A DNA stretch of 64,000 bases, taken from positions 1-64,000 of the forward strand of contig CANMMM010000015.1 of NCBI GenBank assembly GCA_947498935.1, read 5' to 3'. Each line of letters opens with the position of its first letter. Positions within the stretch are counted from its first letter, which is position 1. The stretch comes from an uncultured Aquimarina sp. (GTDB lineage: Bacteria; Bacteroidota; Bacteroidia; Flavobacteriales; Flavobacteriaceae). The translations under genes and the position numbers were made by a program. Positions 26,567 to 40,200 of the stretch are shown piece by piece. The notes below the pieces were generated by a model that was given only the letters and a program-made list of their open reading frames with translations, had not been told where the DNA came from and did not search any database.

Positions 26567-29500
26567 TTACTTTTTCAACAGTTTTAGCATCGTGATGCTT
26601 TTTTGGTGAGTCTCTATAGCTACAAAGTACATTCCTGCTGCTAATGAAGCACTATCAAAGGTATTTTGCACCGTTTGCAATACCCTATTTCCTGCTACAT
26701 CATATACATGGACCATTTTCATGTCTGTAGTATTGATAGTTACTATTCCTATTGCTGGATTTGGGTATATAGAAATCGCTGTTTTTGTGATTTCTGATAT
26801 TCCTAATACCTTGTCTGAAATGGCTCTGAAGTAATATACTTTTTCAGTATTCTGAGTCGATTTATTAACTGCAAAATTTACGACTACTCTGTATTCTCCT
26901 GGTTCTAATACGGTAACGGTTGATCCTTCTGCTACTGTAAACCAGCTAGAGCTACAACTATCATCGGTAGTAGGGCATGCATCCTCTAAGGGTCTGTTAC
27001 AGGCTACCTCATCTAATCGCTCCCATACAATGGATACTGCATCTGTAAAAGGAACTGCTACCTCTTCTCCTTGGTCATCTTCTATAGCTACTACGGGATA
27101 ACTCTGTCCTGTGAGTGTACAGAATAGGATTTCCTCTGCATAGGCTACAATAGGATGTGTGTCTGTGGCTTCTACATTTACTACTGCTTCTTCGTAACAA
27201 TCACTATTATGATAAGCTCTAACTATATATGTCCCTTCGGTGTCTATACTAAAAGTAGCGTTCGTTTCTGAAAACACTAATGATGTACCTGTAGCATCTA
27301 ATAATTCATAGGCTACGACATCACTTCCTGTAACATTCATTACGATACTACCTGGAGTATTCGTAATCGGTGTTACTACTGCATCAATTGCTAACCTTTG
27401 CTCCTCAACTATAATATTGGATATTCCTTGGGGGCAAGCATCACCATTATTTACCACTACGGCATAGATTCCTGCATCTAAGTGACTAAATTGATGCGAT
27501 CTGATAAAACTAAGGGGTACATACTCTTCTACCAGTGTATTGTCTTGATATAAACTAAATGTAAAGATTGAATCTAATCCTCCTTCTACGGTAACATTAA
27601 TAAAACCTTTTGAAATATTTCCGTTGCAAATAGTTTGGCTTGTTGCGACTGCAGAAATGTTTAACTCCGTAGGTAGTGTGACTTCGAATTCTTCTGTCAA
27701 TGTCATACAACTAGGCTCTATACCATCATTGTCTTCCTTTACTACAGTATACACTCCACTTTGTGCATCACTAATATCTAGGATATTTGCATTCAGTCCT
27801 GTTTGTACTAAAGGTCCGTTAATACTAGGCCCAGTCCATGTATACTGACTGTAGCCTGTTCCTGCAATCAGCTGTAATGTGCTATCACATGATACTACTT
27901 CCTGGTGACACGCAGGTACATTGACCAAAATATTGGAAGCTTCTCCTAAGTTTTCTCCACAAGAACCTAGTTCACTGGTGCTTAATGTTCTAGAATCCGT
28001 TAATGATAGTGCACCTGTAAATACAGCTGAAGCAGAACTGGTAATGATATTAGAACAAGCATCTCTTAATTCCTCACAAGTACTTACCAACTTTGCACTA
28101 TATCTTATAAAAATAGGAGCATCTCCTTCTCCTACTGGTTGGTCATTAGCAGTTTCTACTATATCGGATGGTATTTGGAATACAATAGAATTTGTAGCAG
28201 CATCAGGAGTAAAAGTTACACCTGCAGGTACAGAAACTACTTCTAATAGATCCACATTTTCTGGTAATACGTCTGTAACCACTACAGAACCATCTACAAA
28301 ATCTTCATTCCCGATATTTTCTATTTCTAAATCATAAGATACTTCATCACCCAGTTCTACAGTTTGACCTGTAATGTCTGTTACCCCATCTACATCGTAT
28401 ACTCTTTTGATAATTTGCAGCTCAGGCTCAATGACAGTAACCGAAAAGGCTCCAAAAAATACACCAAATCGATCCGTTCCTGTTGTCAATCTAAAATTGG
28501 CATTGGTTTGATTATTACCAATCAATCGATTTCCATCATTGGGCAATCTAAATAAATCAGCATCAAACCCTAAGGTATTTTCAGAAGCTGGAATTCTGTC
28601 AGTAATAAAGTTATTATCAATAGTAATCGAACTATTAAAGAAGTTTCTAACCGGATTAATATCTGTAAAATTATTAAATCCTTCTCCTAATGCTGTAAAG
28701 GTATTAGACCCTATAGGAGGTGTTTCAATCAATAATTGATCTTCTAAAAAAGCTTTGTCTCCCTCTAATGCGGCTACACCAAACAATACGTCTACAGGTT
28801 GGTTTCCTTGTAGCGTTCGAAATCCTGAAAAAGAAAAGTCTACAGGGTTTGTTGCTCCAGAAAAAATCTGCGCATAACCGTCTTGAGTACTAATAAATTT
28901 ACTAGATTCTTCAAGATCTTCATACACTACTACTAGTACCCAGCCTCCACAGGCTCCATCTGATGTAGAGGTAAATCCCTGAGTAGCATTCATATTGGCT
29001 ACTGTATACATCCCAAAAGGATTGTCTGGATCTATTAAGGTTGTAACCTCGCTGTAGCATACATATTGTACCTCATCATTGGCATCATTAGAAGGATGTG
29101 TAGCGGTGTTACGATATCCATCCCATACGATATCTTGTGCAGTAATATCTACATAATTTCCATTGGGTACTTTAAATTTTATATTCTCGAAATTTGCAGG
29201 TCCTTCTCTTCTAGGATCTGTAAGTGGTAAGTCTGTTAATTGAGCGTTTCCAGTCGTAGATAAGGTCGCCAATACTACGTTGGATTCTGCTTGTAGTAAT
29301 GGAATTAAATCCTCGTCTTTAAAATTTCCATTGGTAATGCTGGTATTCGCAATCGCTACGGATGGAATCGTAATCACAGGACCTGTTCCGCTGAGTTTAG
29401 GTAGGTTCTCATTTGTATGTACAATCACCACTCCTACTGCGCCTGCCGCTTGTGCATTGACTACTTTTTCGCGTACGGAACAACTGCCTGTGTTTCGTAT

Positions 29501-30109
29501 CACTGCTATATTTCCTGCCAAAGATGCTCCATTAGTGATACCACATCCTGTTTCTGGCTGCGCTACTACCAAATAAGAGGTAACAGGCTTAAACTTGATA
29601 TCAGAATTATCATTTTCAAACTCTGAAAATCGGGCTATATAATCTAATGCTAGATCAGAATTGTTAATCGTTAGTCGTACGTTTGTTTCTGTATCTTTAG
29701 TAATTTCATCTACTGTATATACAATAGGAATATCACGCCTAGCCATGTAATAATTAGCAGACCAATACAATCCAGCATATTTTATTTTGCTACAACCTTC
29801 TCTTGGTACAGTTAAATTCGCACTACTAGAACTAAAAGTAGTAGGGTCATTGTCTATATCGATGTAAGCGGTTACATTATCTCCATTAGACGTATTATTT
29901 ACATTATACGATGCATTTGGATTTAAAAACCCATTTTTATATACCAACCCGACAATACTGTTAGCGGTCATGGTTAGGTTTCCTCTAATCGTTTCGTTGG
30001 TATATCGAGGATCAAAATCATTTAACTCCTGCGCATAAGAGTGCCAACCTGCAATACAAGCTACAAACAATAGTATACACTTGTGTAGTTTTTTTATCAT
30101 GTGTTTCAT
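26567..30109 (-). CDS. SprB-like surface protein with type A T9SS sorting domain
   Basis: About 1,180 residues: signal peptide (HSYAQ cleavage), an adhesin head with an inserted protease-associated (PA) domain (roughly residues 160-280, GAVGVVIVHTNENLPKL), a DUF11-type domain (about 550-690), an SprB-type module (YSQYTWTGPSINGPLVQTGL), and from about 800 on unrelated beta domains. It ends in a type A sorting domain (ISIYPNPAIGIVTIN, GMYFVAIET). The first ~800 residues are nearly the same as those of SprB (31287-42371). The type A tail predicts T9SS export and surface attachment. I use the second in-frame ATG (30109), which aligns with the SprB start; 30130 is possible. It is separated from sprF by a terminator. 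Confidence 0.85.
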   Translation of the reverse strand: MKHMIKKLHKCILLFVACIAGWHSYAQELNDFDPRYTNETIRGNLTMTANSIVGLVYKNGFLNPNASYNVNNTSNGDNVTAYIDIDNDPTTFSSSSANLTVPREGCSKIKYAGLYWSANYYMARRDIPIVYTVDEITKDTETNVRLTINNSDLALDYIARFSEFENDNSDIKFKPVTSYLVVAQPETGCGITNGASLAGNIAVIRNTGSCSVREKVVNAQAAGAVGVVIVHTNENLPKLSGTGPVITIPSVAIANTSITNGNFKDEDLIPLLQAESNVVLATLSTTGNAQLTDLPLTDPRREGPANFENIKFKVPNGNYVDITAQDIVWDGYRNTATHPSNDANDEVQYVCYSEVTTLIDPDNPFGMYTVANMNATQGFTSTSDGACGGWVLVVVYEDLEESSKFISTQDGYAQIFSGATNPVDFSFSGFRTLQGNQPVDVLFGVAALEGDKAFLEDQLLIETPPIGSNTFTALGEGFNNFTDINPVRNFFNSSITIDNNFITDRIPASENTLGFDADLFRLPNDGNRLIGNNQTNANFRLTTGTDRFGVFFGAFSVTVIEPELQIIKRVYDVDGVTDITGQTVELGDEVSYDLEIENIGNEDFVDGSVVVTDVLPENVDLLEVVSVPAGVTFTPDAATNSIVFQIPSDIVETANDQPVGEGDAPIFIRYSAKLVSTCEELRDACSNIITSSASAVFTGALSLTDSRTLSTSELGSCGENLGEASNILVNVPACHQEVVSCDSTLQLIAGTGYSQYTWTGPSINGPLVQTGLNANILDISDAQSGVYTVVKEDNDGIEPSCMTLTEEFEVTLPTELNISAVATSQTICNGNISKGFINVTVEGGLDSIFTFSLYQDNTLVEEYVPLSFIRSHQFSHLDAGIYAVVVNNGDACPQGISNIIVEEQRLAIDAVVTPITNTPGSIVMNVTGSDVVAYELLDATGTSLVFSETNATFSIDTEGTYIVRAYHNSDCYEEAVVNVEATDTHPIVAYAEEILFCTLTGQSYPVVAIEDDQGEEVAVPFTDAVSIVWERLDEVACNRPLEDACPTTDDSCSSSWFTVAEGSTVTVLEPGEYRVVVNFAVNKSTQNTEKVYYFRAISDKVLGISEITKTAISIYPNPAIGIVTINTTDMKMVHVYDVAGNRVLQTVQNTFDSASLAAGMYFVAIETHQKSITMLKLLKK

Positions 30110-30185
30110 TTTAAGTTTAATGGGTATCATATATATGTGTCATTTGTCCCTGAAATGTTACCCTAAAAAATTGATTTTTTTAATT

Positions 30186-30238
30186 TTTTATCGTTCTGGC
30201 TTTAATAAACCTAGAAAATCGAAAAAGCGTAAACCCCT
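30186..30238 (+). repeat. R1 right-end fragment
   Basis: TAGAAAATCGAAAAAGCGTAAACCCCTCC resembles the R1 right end (GAAATCGAAAAAGT plus the terminal repeat). It sits in the 191-base gap before the SprB-like gene, so it may overlap its promoter. Confidence 0.35.
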
Positions 30239-30243
30239 CCCAT

Positions 30244-30270
30244 AAAAAAACCGATGCAACATTGCACCGG
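30244..30270 (-). terminator. Terminator of the spr operon
   Basis: The minus strand reads CCGGTGCAATGTTGCATCGG followed by a T run, 30 bases beyond the sprF stop. One G-T pair and a small loop. Confidence 0.8.
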
Positions 30271-30300
30271 TAAAAGTTTATAAATGAACTCATCTTTACT

Positions 30301-31281
30301 TTAATACGTACATCCACATTTACTCTGTCTACAACTAAAATCAATTCCTACTGTAATCAGGTGTGATCCTGCTGCAGATGTGGGTTGTAATACCTCATTA
30401 GTATTGATCTGATACCCATAAGCTACGTAAAAATTATATTTTTTTACCCCAATCATCGGAGATATAGAAAGAGGTTTAAAATCTTGATCTACTAAAGATC
30501 GTATACTGATTCCTGCCCAGTAATAATCCGAACGTTGTAATTTTCTGATTTTTAGATTTAGATCTGCTGTACTTCTACCATCTCCTGTAAAATTTTGATA
30601 CAAAACAGAGGGTTCTATTTCTATATCTGTAAAACGGTGGTAAAATGTATACCCACTATACAAGTAATAATTCTGAATTTTAGAAGGCTCTGTAGGGTTA
30701 AAATCATCAATCTCTTTCTGTAGTAAGTTTACCACATTAGCACTGATAAAAAATCGCCCCATACGGTATAATACTCCTATATCAAAGTTAGAGTTATTGA
30801 CATCTATATCTGGTAAATTAGATGGGTTTAAAGGACTGTCTGGATCGCCATCAGTAAACTGAGATGTTTCGATACCAAACTGCGTAAATTTATAACTCAA
30901 CCCAAAGGATAAATACTGATTGGTGTATTCATTGAGCGTGAGGTGATGTGCAAAAGAGAGTTGAAACCCTTTTTGAGTCGTAAACCCATTTTGATCGTTA
31001 AATAATACGGCACCTACTCCCGATCGATCAGAGATACGCCCATCTGCTGAGATAGACTGTGTGGTGGGCGAATTGGCAACATTGATCCATTGCTCAAATC
31101 CAGAACCACGCACCTGCCAGCAATCTCCAATCCCTGCATAGGCACTGGATATCAAATACGGATTATCTGCAATATATTGATTCTGAACAGGAGCAAAAAA
31201 CTCCTGTCCATACCCTTTGCTACTCAATATAGTTAGTACGATGACTACTATACTAGCGATATTACTGTTCCTTTTTTTCAT
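30301..31281 (-). CDS. sprF: PorP/SprF-family outer-membrane protein, SprF
   Basis: 326 residues: signal peptide (SSKGYGQ), then an outer-membrane beta-barrel of the PorP/SprF family with the typical opening QNQYIADNPYLISSAYAGI and barrel strands ending in SHLITVGIDFSC, followed by a Cys-rich tail CRQSKCGCTY. In Flavobacterium johnsoniae, SprF is needed for secretion of SprB and is the last gene of sprCDBF; the same order is seen here. It starts 5 bases after the sprB stop, so co-translation is likely. Confidence 0.88.
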   Translation of the reverse strand: MKKRNSNIASIVVIVLTILSSKGYGQEFFAPVQNQYIADNPYLISSAYAGIGDCWQVRGSGFEQWINVANSPTTQSISADGRISDRSGVGAVLFNDQNGFTTQKGFQLSFAHHLTLNEYTNQYLSFGLSYKFTQFGIETSQFTDGDPDSPLNPSNLPDIDVNNSNFDIGVLYRMGRFFISANVVNLLQKEIDDFNPTEPSKIQNYYLYSGYTFYHRFTDIEIEPSVLYQNFTGDGRSTADLNLKIRKLQRSDYYWAGISIRSLVDQDFKPLSISPMIGVKKYNFYVAYGYQINTNEVLQPTSAAGSHLITVGIDFSCRQSKCGCTY

Positions 31282-31286
31282 TCGTA

Positions 31287-34200
31287 TTATCTATATAAAG
31301 TAAAGTGACCTGTAAACTTTCTATCGTTCTTATCATTCATGATAATTGAGTACCAATAGTCTCCGGATGGTAAATCATTACCTTGGTAAATACCATCCCA
31401 TCCACCGTTTTCTCCTTGATCTCCTACAAACTCAGCCAATAATCTTCCGTAACGGTCAAATACTTTGACTTCCATATTTCCGAAAAAGAAAGGTTGTTTA
31501 AAAGGATCTTGTCTAGGATACCAAAATTGATTCGAGCTACCACTTGGTGTAAAATAGTTTGGAATCAAAATATTGATAAACTCTAAATCCTGTACACGTA
31601 CTACCTCACATGGTCTGCTTGCTACTCGTGTATCTACTACTTTTAATGCATAGGATGCTGTAGCATCTATGGTAAATATATTGGTCGCTAGTTCTGTAAA
31701 AGAAATATCAGTAATATCTGCAAAGGTTTGCCCTTCTGGTATGATAGCTACTGAATAGATATACTCAGTATTATATCCTTCTGTACCTACTAATATTTCA
31801 TATTCATTTGGATCTCTAGGGTTATTGGTCATTTGTGCTATAGGTAATGGTAGCGGTGTGTATTCTGGTACTGAAATCACTCCAGCATCAAACTCACATC
31901 CTGTAGGCGTATATCTGAGTGTTCCCTGATATTCCCCTGGTGCAAATACCTCGAACTGCCCTTCTATAGCTTGTGGTATCGGTGCTGGTGCTCCATTGAT
32001 CGGCGTTAATACAAATTCTAAGTTCGTATTTTCTGATGCTGCTCCTAATTCAAAGTCTACAAAATACTTCTCATCTTGTATAATGATAGGGTTTGTAGGA
32101 TCAGTAAGGTCCCATACAGGACATTCGAATCGCTCATTCATCGTAGCTTCTAATACCACTCCTTCTGGAACTTCTACTGGTAGATTGATCGGACAATTAT
32201 TAGCATCTCTAATAAAAATAGTAGTCGTACCGCCTGGTAACCCTGTAAAAGTCAATTGCCCTTCTACAAAATCAGCATCGTTATTGGTAATGCTAGTCGA
32301 ATATGGAGAAATACCTCCTGTAATATCTATGGTCACTGCTCCGTCGCTATCACCTGCACACGTTTCTGGTGTGATCTCTCCTACAATGCCAGCAGCAAGC
32401 TGCGGTGGTTCAGAGATATCGATCATAAATACCACATCACATCCATTCGCATCTTGTGCTAATACTTCATACTGGCCTGGTGCCAATCGATCAAACGTAT
32501 GCTCATTAGGAATGTTATCCGATGCATCGTTAAAGAAAATACCAGGATTAGAACTAATCGCAAATGAATACGGAGGTGTACCGCCACTTGCTAAAATTTT
32601 GATAACTCCGTTATCTTCTCCATTACATGTTACATTCGTTACTTCATCTGTAGGTGTGAATTCTGGTGGATTCTGCACAGTAAAGTTGGCAGATGATACA
32701 CAATCTCTATCACTACGCACTGTATAAGTATATACGCCTGGTGGTAAGTCTCTGAATTCATTTTCGGCTTGTGGTCCCCATGTTTGACTAGTCGTTGTAT
32801 TCACTAATTCAAACACATAAGCTCCAATACCTCCTGTAACTGTAGCAGTGATAATCGCTGTACTTTCATTAAAACAATTGATCTTAGCAGCAGATTCATC
32901 TAATGTGATGACAATATCACTGATCGGTAATACCGGTACAGGTGCAGAGAAATCAGAACGACATCCATTACTATCTATCACATAAAAACGATATTCACCT
33001 TCGGTTAGTGCTGTAAATTGCCCTGTAGTATTCGTTATTTCATTTCCGTCTCGATCTACACGAACATAGGTAGCAATAGCAACATCACTACTGCCACTAA
33101 TCTGTACATCTATGGTATCTATAGCACATGTTACCTGAGTTACAGTATCGATAGTTACTGTCACTTCGCTTGGTTCATTGATCGTAGTGGTCACATTAAT
33201 CCCACAATTTAGATTATCAGAAACAGTCACGGTATATCTTCCTGGGCCTAGATTGGTAAACTCATTAGTCGTTTGTGGACCACTGGTAGTTGTTCCATCA
33301 GGGAATCGCAATGTATAGATATAAGTATTAGGCCCTTGTCCTGCACTCGCATTGACCACAATACGACCATCTGTAGCGCCAAAACAACTTACGCTACTAG
33401 CGGGAATAGGATCTACTACTATTGGCGTAGGCCTCATGATATCAAAATTCTCTACATCAGTACATCCTTTTCCGTCTCTTGCTGTTAGTACATAACTACC
33501 TGAAGCCAAATTTTCAAACAAACCTGTAATATTAAGTTCTGAAAAAAGAGGATCTGCTGGTTTTACTAACGTATATGTAACTTCTCCTTGTCCTCCTGTA
33601 GTTGTAGCTTGTATTGCCCCATCACCTCCTGGGACACAAGATGCTGTTGGATTGATAAAACTAACTGTTGCATCTATCGCTGTACCTGGTCCTGTAATAG
33701 ATACTGTATTAGATCGATTGGTACAGTTTGGTGGTGCATCCTGTACAATTTCTATAATATAAGTGCCTTGTGGTAATTCCATCGTACCTGCTACTCCTTG
33801 TAGAATCAAAACACCTGTACTAGCATCGCCATTTCCTGTAAATAATATATTTCCAGATACGGCATCTAGTACATTATATGTATATATATCTGAATAACCT
33901 GCAATTCCTACACTAATGCTACCATCTACATCTCCAAAACAGCTTACAGGAGCTTGCTGTGCTGCTGTAACCGTCATGGTATCGAATTCATCGATGGTAT
34001 AAGTGCCTTGGATGGTACAATTTAATCCTAATCCATTTGAATTCCCTAGATCCGTAACACGGAATACATAGGTTCCTACAGAAGGTAAGTTAAAAAACTC
34101 TGCGGTATTACTACCCGTAGTAGTAATTGGAGCGGGTAAGGTAGTCACTGATGAAGGCGCACTGATCACCTCGAATAAGAAGTTACCAGAACCATTGTCT

Positions 34201-37200
34201 ACAGTAACTCGTACGATTTCATCTGGGTTCGCACATGTTAAATCTTGTGTACTTACAAACTGTAAGTTATCCATAGGTGTATATGCATCTATAACTACAT
34301 TGTACACTATAGAAGGACACCCATTTGTATCGAATAATTGGATATCATACCCACCTGGTATTGGAGCTTCCAGACTTGTATTTGGTGTGGTCAATGCGAT
34401 ACTAGGAATTACTGTACCATCGGGTCTGGTTACTGTAGCCGTATAAGGAGCTCCATTTCCACCTGTAATACCTGTAATATCAATCGTAGCATTAGGATTA
34501 CCATCACAATCAAACTGATCACCTTGCGCTACAGTAGCTACTGGTTCAGTAACATCTGCAATGGTATAATCACCAGATACGATACATACTACATCTTGTG
34601 TAGTAGGTGCAACACCATTGGTTATGGTAGCTGTTACTTCTACTGTATATACCCCTGCGCCTAAGTTATTAAATATAGAACTGCTCTGAGCGGGTCTCGT
34701 TGTAGGCCCTGCAGTAATCTCATAAGTATAAGTTGCTGTTGGGTCTATAGTATCTGCTTGTAATTGTACATCAATAACTCCATCATTAACACCATTACAT
34801 GAGATGGATAGATCCGTAGGAATATCCAAAATTGGCGCTATAGGTGCTGTAATACTTACAGGAGTTGTAAACGAACAACCGCCTCCATTAGCTCTACCAT
34901 CATCCGTTACTTGTACAATATAATCTCCTGCCGCTACATTGCTAAATTCAAATGGGCTTGTACCTGTAACACCAGCTTGTATAACTGCTCCAGAAGCATT
35001 TTGTAGTTCAAAAGTAAGTGTTCCTACTGCTGTACCACTGGTTATGGTAGCCCTAATAACTCCATCAGTGTTTTGACAATTTGGTACTGTTGTAAAACTA
35101 GCTGTAAGTTCTAAAGGATCATATACATTAATAGTTCCTGTATCTAAACATCCATTTATATCCCTTACGAAAAAATTATATTGTCCTGCTCTAGATACTG
35201 TAAATTCAAATATACCATCATTAGGGATATCTGTTACAAAACTTGGAACATCTACGGTGGTTGGATCACCATCATCTATCCCATAAGATAAATCCCCTAC
35301 GCCTCCAGTAGCATTTACCGTAAACGTATAATTATTATCATAAATACACGGATCATCTACAAAATCTATCGGTAAATTGGTAAATGAAGGAACTGGAGTA
35401 TCAATAATTGTTGCTGAAACAGGTGACGCTATACATCCATTAGCGTCTCTAACATAAATATCATAGGTAGCTGCTGGTAAATTAAATGTACCTGTTGTAT
35501 TAGTAAAAGTTCCCATCGTTGATGTATCATAGGTATATGGTGAAGTACCTCCTCTTCCTATGACTACAATTTGCCCAGGTCTAGGAGTTGAATCTAGATC
35601 ACATAGCGCATCTATTGTATCTATCAAATCTAAAGACAAAGGAGAGGGCTCAGTAATATTAAACTCAATTGATGCCGTACAAAATGGTTCTGTTGGTGTA
35701 GAAAATAATATGATATAACTACCTACATCTAAACCTCCTATGTCACCATTATAAGGTGCAGCACCAGGAGTAGCTGAACCTGTAGTTATTGATGTTCCTG
35801 AAGCAGCATTAAATATTTGCCATTGTACATCATTGCCAGTATATCCATCAAAAGTAAAATTCACTTGTCCATCAGCTGAGCCAGTACATGTTACGTTGCT
35901 AAGATCTCTGATCTCAGCTGTTACTCCATTAGGAGGCGATACAGGATCAATGACTTGTCTATAAATACAATTTCCTGCGTCTCTAACTTCTACAATATAA
36001 GGAATATCGAAATTAAGGCCTGAAAATTGGTGTACATTTCCACCTGGAGTAGCATCTAATACAAAAGGTGGAGGTGGTAAATCATTTGTTATTGTATCTC
36101 CGTCTATATCTCCATTTGTTACAGTGAAATTTTGAAATCCAGGTACATCTACGATTCTAATTTCAAAAGGTCTTGATCCATTTCTTATAATAACATCATA
36201 TACTGCTCCATTAGTAGTACAGTTTGAGTCTGAAGGTACAATGATTGCATCTAAACGATCTGGAGGAGAAGAAATAATCAATGGATCTGATGTAAATAGA
36301 CAATTATTTTCATCTTCTATTGTGATGTAATAGGTTCCAAAATTTAATTCTTCAAAAATAAGCGGAGATGCTGGAGTTGGTATAACAGCAGTTGTAATAT
36401 CATTACCTGTTGTTAATAAAGGATCAGATACTAATGTATTATCACTACTATTATATATTCTATATCTATACCCTGTAGTGGATATTGTACCTCCTGTTAC
36501 TCCTTCTATAGTAATTTCTGCAAAGTCAAAACTTCCAGCACCAGAACAAGATACAACACCTGCTACTATTGTAGCATTTATAGGATCAGGTTCTATAACT
36601 TGTACACTACCTGTAAGTCTACATTCTTTTGCATCCTGTACAATGTAGTCGTAATTTCCAGCCGGTAATCCAGAGTAAATTGTTTGTGCACTAAAAGTTA
36701 CCCCATTATCAATACTTGTTAAGTACGGAGGAGTACCAACTGTAGCATCTATTACAAAACTAATGATCCCTGTAGTATCTCCATTACATGAAATATTAGT
36801 AGGCGTTACGGTGGCTACAGGACTTACTGCTGGCGTTACCGTTATTGTATTAGATATATCTGTACAAGCTGGATTAGCTGAATCAGTAACCATAAAAACA
36901 TAGGTACCTGCTGCTGCTGCAGTATAGGTAGTAATTGTTGGATCTGCAATAGGAGTAAAACCTCCTCCATTAAAGTTGACCAATAAAGATACATTGCCAT
37001 TACCTCCTGTAATATTTATACCAATTGAAGCTGCTGGGTTTGCTGTACAATCTAAATCTTTTAATAATGAAGCAGTAATAGTTACTGGTGCTGCAATTAC
37101 TTGTGTCAATTGTTGGCTACAGCCCACACTATCTGTTACAGTCACTACATAAGTGCCTGCTTGTGTAAGATCAGGGGTTGTAAAGTTACGAACACCTGCT

Positions 37201-40200
37201 CCTAATGGGGTATTCCCTATAATTTGTACGCCATCTCTAGCAATGGTATATGTAAAATTAGGAGTTCCACCTGCTATAGCAATGTCTAAAGTAGCGATAC
37301 CGTCATCTAAACACAATTCACTACCAGTCAATGAGAGTGTAACTGCTGGCAAAGTAGGAATCAATATGGTTTGTTCGGTAGTACATACTCCCGTACGATC
37401 AAATACTGCTACTGTATAGGGTGTACTATCATCCGATGGCATTCCTGTAAACGGTGTATCAATGGCTTGTGGCCCAAGATTGGTTCCGTTAGTAGGATGT
37501 GTAAGCGTGTAAGTATAAGCTGCACCATTAGCTCCTCCTACATTGGTCACTCCTATTGTATTCGTATCACAGGTTTGTGCTAATGTAATATCAAATTGTA
37601 CTTCGTCTGCTGGTTCTGTAATCGTCACCGTAGCGGTATCTGTACAAGGGGTTGTAATGCTTGGATTTCGATCAGTAACTGTAATAGTATACACTCCCTC
37701 TGCTAAGTTTTCTATTAACAAAGGATCTGAAGGAAATTCTCCTTCATTTACTCTAGCAGTAGATGGTGCTGGACCTGTAACTAGAAAAGCAAAGTTAGAA
37801 AATATACTTGTATCCACTGTAAATGTCAATGCTCCATCATTGCCTCCTAAACAAGTTACAGGTCTGGTTTGATCTGCACTAGTAATGGCTATTTTAGGAA
37901 CTGGATCAGCGACAAATGTTTTTACAAAGGTACATTGCTCATCACTTCTTCTGGCTGTTACCGTATATACAACTCCCAGATCGATGGTATAGCTATTGGT
38001 GGTTACAAAACCTGTAGTGCCTGCACCTGTTGTAGGATTTGGGCTTACTTCATACTCGTAAGTTACACCCGCAGTACCAATTGCTGGATCTGCATTAAAT
38101 GTCAATGTTGCTTTGTCTGTTGTACAATCTATAGCTGACTGTACAAAAATAATATCATTGATCGGCAATACCTTTGGAACTCCTTGTACCAATTCAATTG
38201 CACAATCATTAGTCCCTTGGTTTCTGATATAAATTGTATAAGAACCATCTGTAGCGACAGGAATTTCTACGGATGTTCCTGTAAAAATGGTAAAATTTGT
38301 ATTATCAAAGCTCCACTCATAGTTTCCTGAACCACCTGTGATATTGCTTACTTCTATAATTGCATTCTCATTCGATGGAATACAACTCAACCCTCTTTTT
38401 AGATCGATATCAGCTGTGATCGCCGATGGCGAAACTACAGGAGCTACCGCTTGTCTCACAGGACATATAGGAGATACTAACGGTGGGAAAGAACAAGCAG
38501 GGTTGTTAATTACTGCTGTAGGATTATTATGCAATACTGTCACTACATAGTTGCTTCCTGCTGCTACATTGGCAAATGTAATATTTTGGCTTGTGGCCAA
38601 TGGTATTTCATTCACCAAGCTCCATAGTGCTGGATCCCAATTTGTCGGATCTCCGCAATTAGGATCTGCAATACAATCCCATAATTGATAGGTAAACAAA
38701 CGACCTCCTACAGTAGGAGATACCGCTACTTGTATCTGCCCTGTATCACTTGGACACGGTGGCTGTACCACAGTAACTGCATCGATTACAATCGGTGTAT
38801 ATGGACTAATATTATCGATACTAGCTTCAATGATACAAGAAGGAGTCCCTGCAGGTATATTCTGATCACTTACACTAAATGTATAGGTACGACTAGGATC
38901 TGCTGGTAAGGGTATTTCAAATATATTACAGCTTACAAAATTACCATCTCCGTTATCATACAAATAATTTCCTGACCCCTCAAGTACATTCACTTGTACC
39001 AAAGCCCCTCTATCACAAGTTTCAGGAGCTAATAACACTACTTCTGCCTCAAAAGCTGGAGCCTCTGCTATAGTTACGTCAAAACTTTCCACACATTCTG
39101 GCGCAGGTCTATTAGAAATGACCTCTACTGTATAATCTCCAGGAGGTAAATCTCTCTGGGTATAATTTCCATTATTGGCACTACTGTTAGGTACAATAAT
39201 GTCGTCTGCCAATTCCGAACTCGAAATGGTATATTGGTATTCAGGGTTACCTCGTGTTACGCTAATATTGATTCTTCCTGTACCTGAACCGCTATCATCA
39301 TTCACACATGTAGGAGGTACCGTAGTTACTTCAAAAACAGGGTCAATTGATGGCACATTAATTCTAGCTTCGTATTCACAACCTGTAAAGGTAGTGTCAA
39401 TAGCATAGACTGTAATATCACCTGGACTACTAATCGCAAATACTCCATTAGTATTGGTATAAGGGCCTCCTGAAGTTAAACTAAAGGCAAAATTGGTAGG
39501 TACATTGGTTACAGTGATACTACCATCATTACCACATTCTATGGGTTGCATAGCTAACTCAGGCTGGTAATCATTTTTAAAAACACTAAAATAGAACGGT
39601 ATGACACAACCACCACTAAACTCTACCATGATTCTATAATCTCCTGCTATTTCGACTGTAAAGTTAGGAGTATTACCATCAGGTTCTTCAATCCAATTAG
39701 TGTCTGTACAATTACCATCCAAAAGTGAACAAGGATCATTAGGATCTAAGATACAATCTCCTGAAGGTGCCAAACGCTGCCAAGAAATACTATCTATTCC
39801 AGAAGGATCAAAACCTGTTTGTAGTTCAAAAGTTTGATCTCCACATAACAGTATTTGTGGTAGTTCTAAACCACTACATGAAGCGGTAATCACTGTATCC
39901 CCATTGACATATGTCAGTATTGGGTTTTCTATGTCTCTAAAACTATCTACATTAAACTCTTCTGTGAGTGTCATACAACTAGGTTCTACTCCATCAATAT
40001 CTTCCTTAACTACAGTATACACTCCACTTTGTACATCACTAATATCTAAGATATTTGCATTCGGTCCTGTTTGTACTAAAGATCCACTAATACTAGGGCC
40101 TGTCCATGTATACTGACTATACCCTGTTCCCGCTATCAGCTGTAATGTACTATTACATGCTACTACTTCTTGACGACATGCAGGTACATTGACCAAAATA

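Noticed and set aside
31996..32727. 243-residue plus-strand frame opposite sprB
   Set aside because: It is antisense to the SprB repeat array, whose biased codons keep other frames open. It has low-complexity Ser/Thr/Pro composition and no start or promoter signal.
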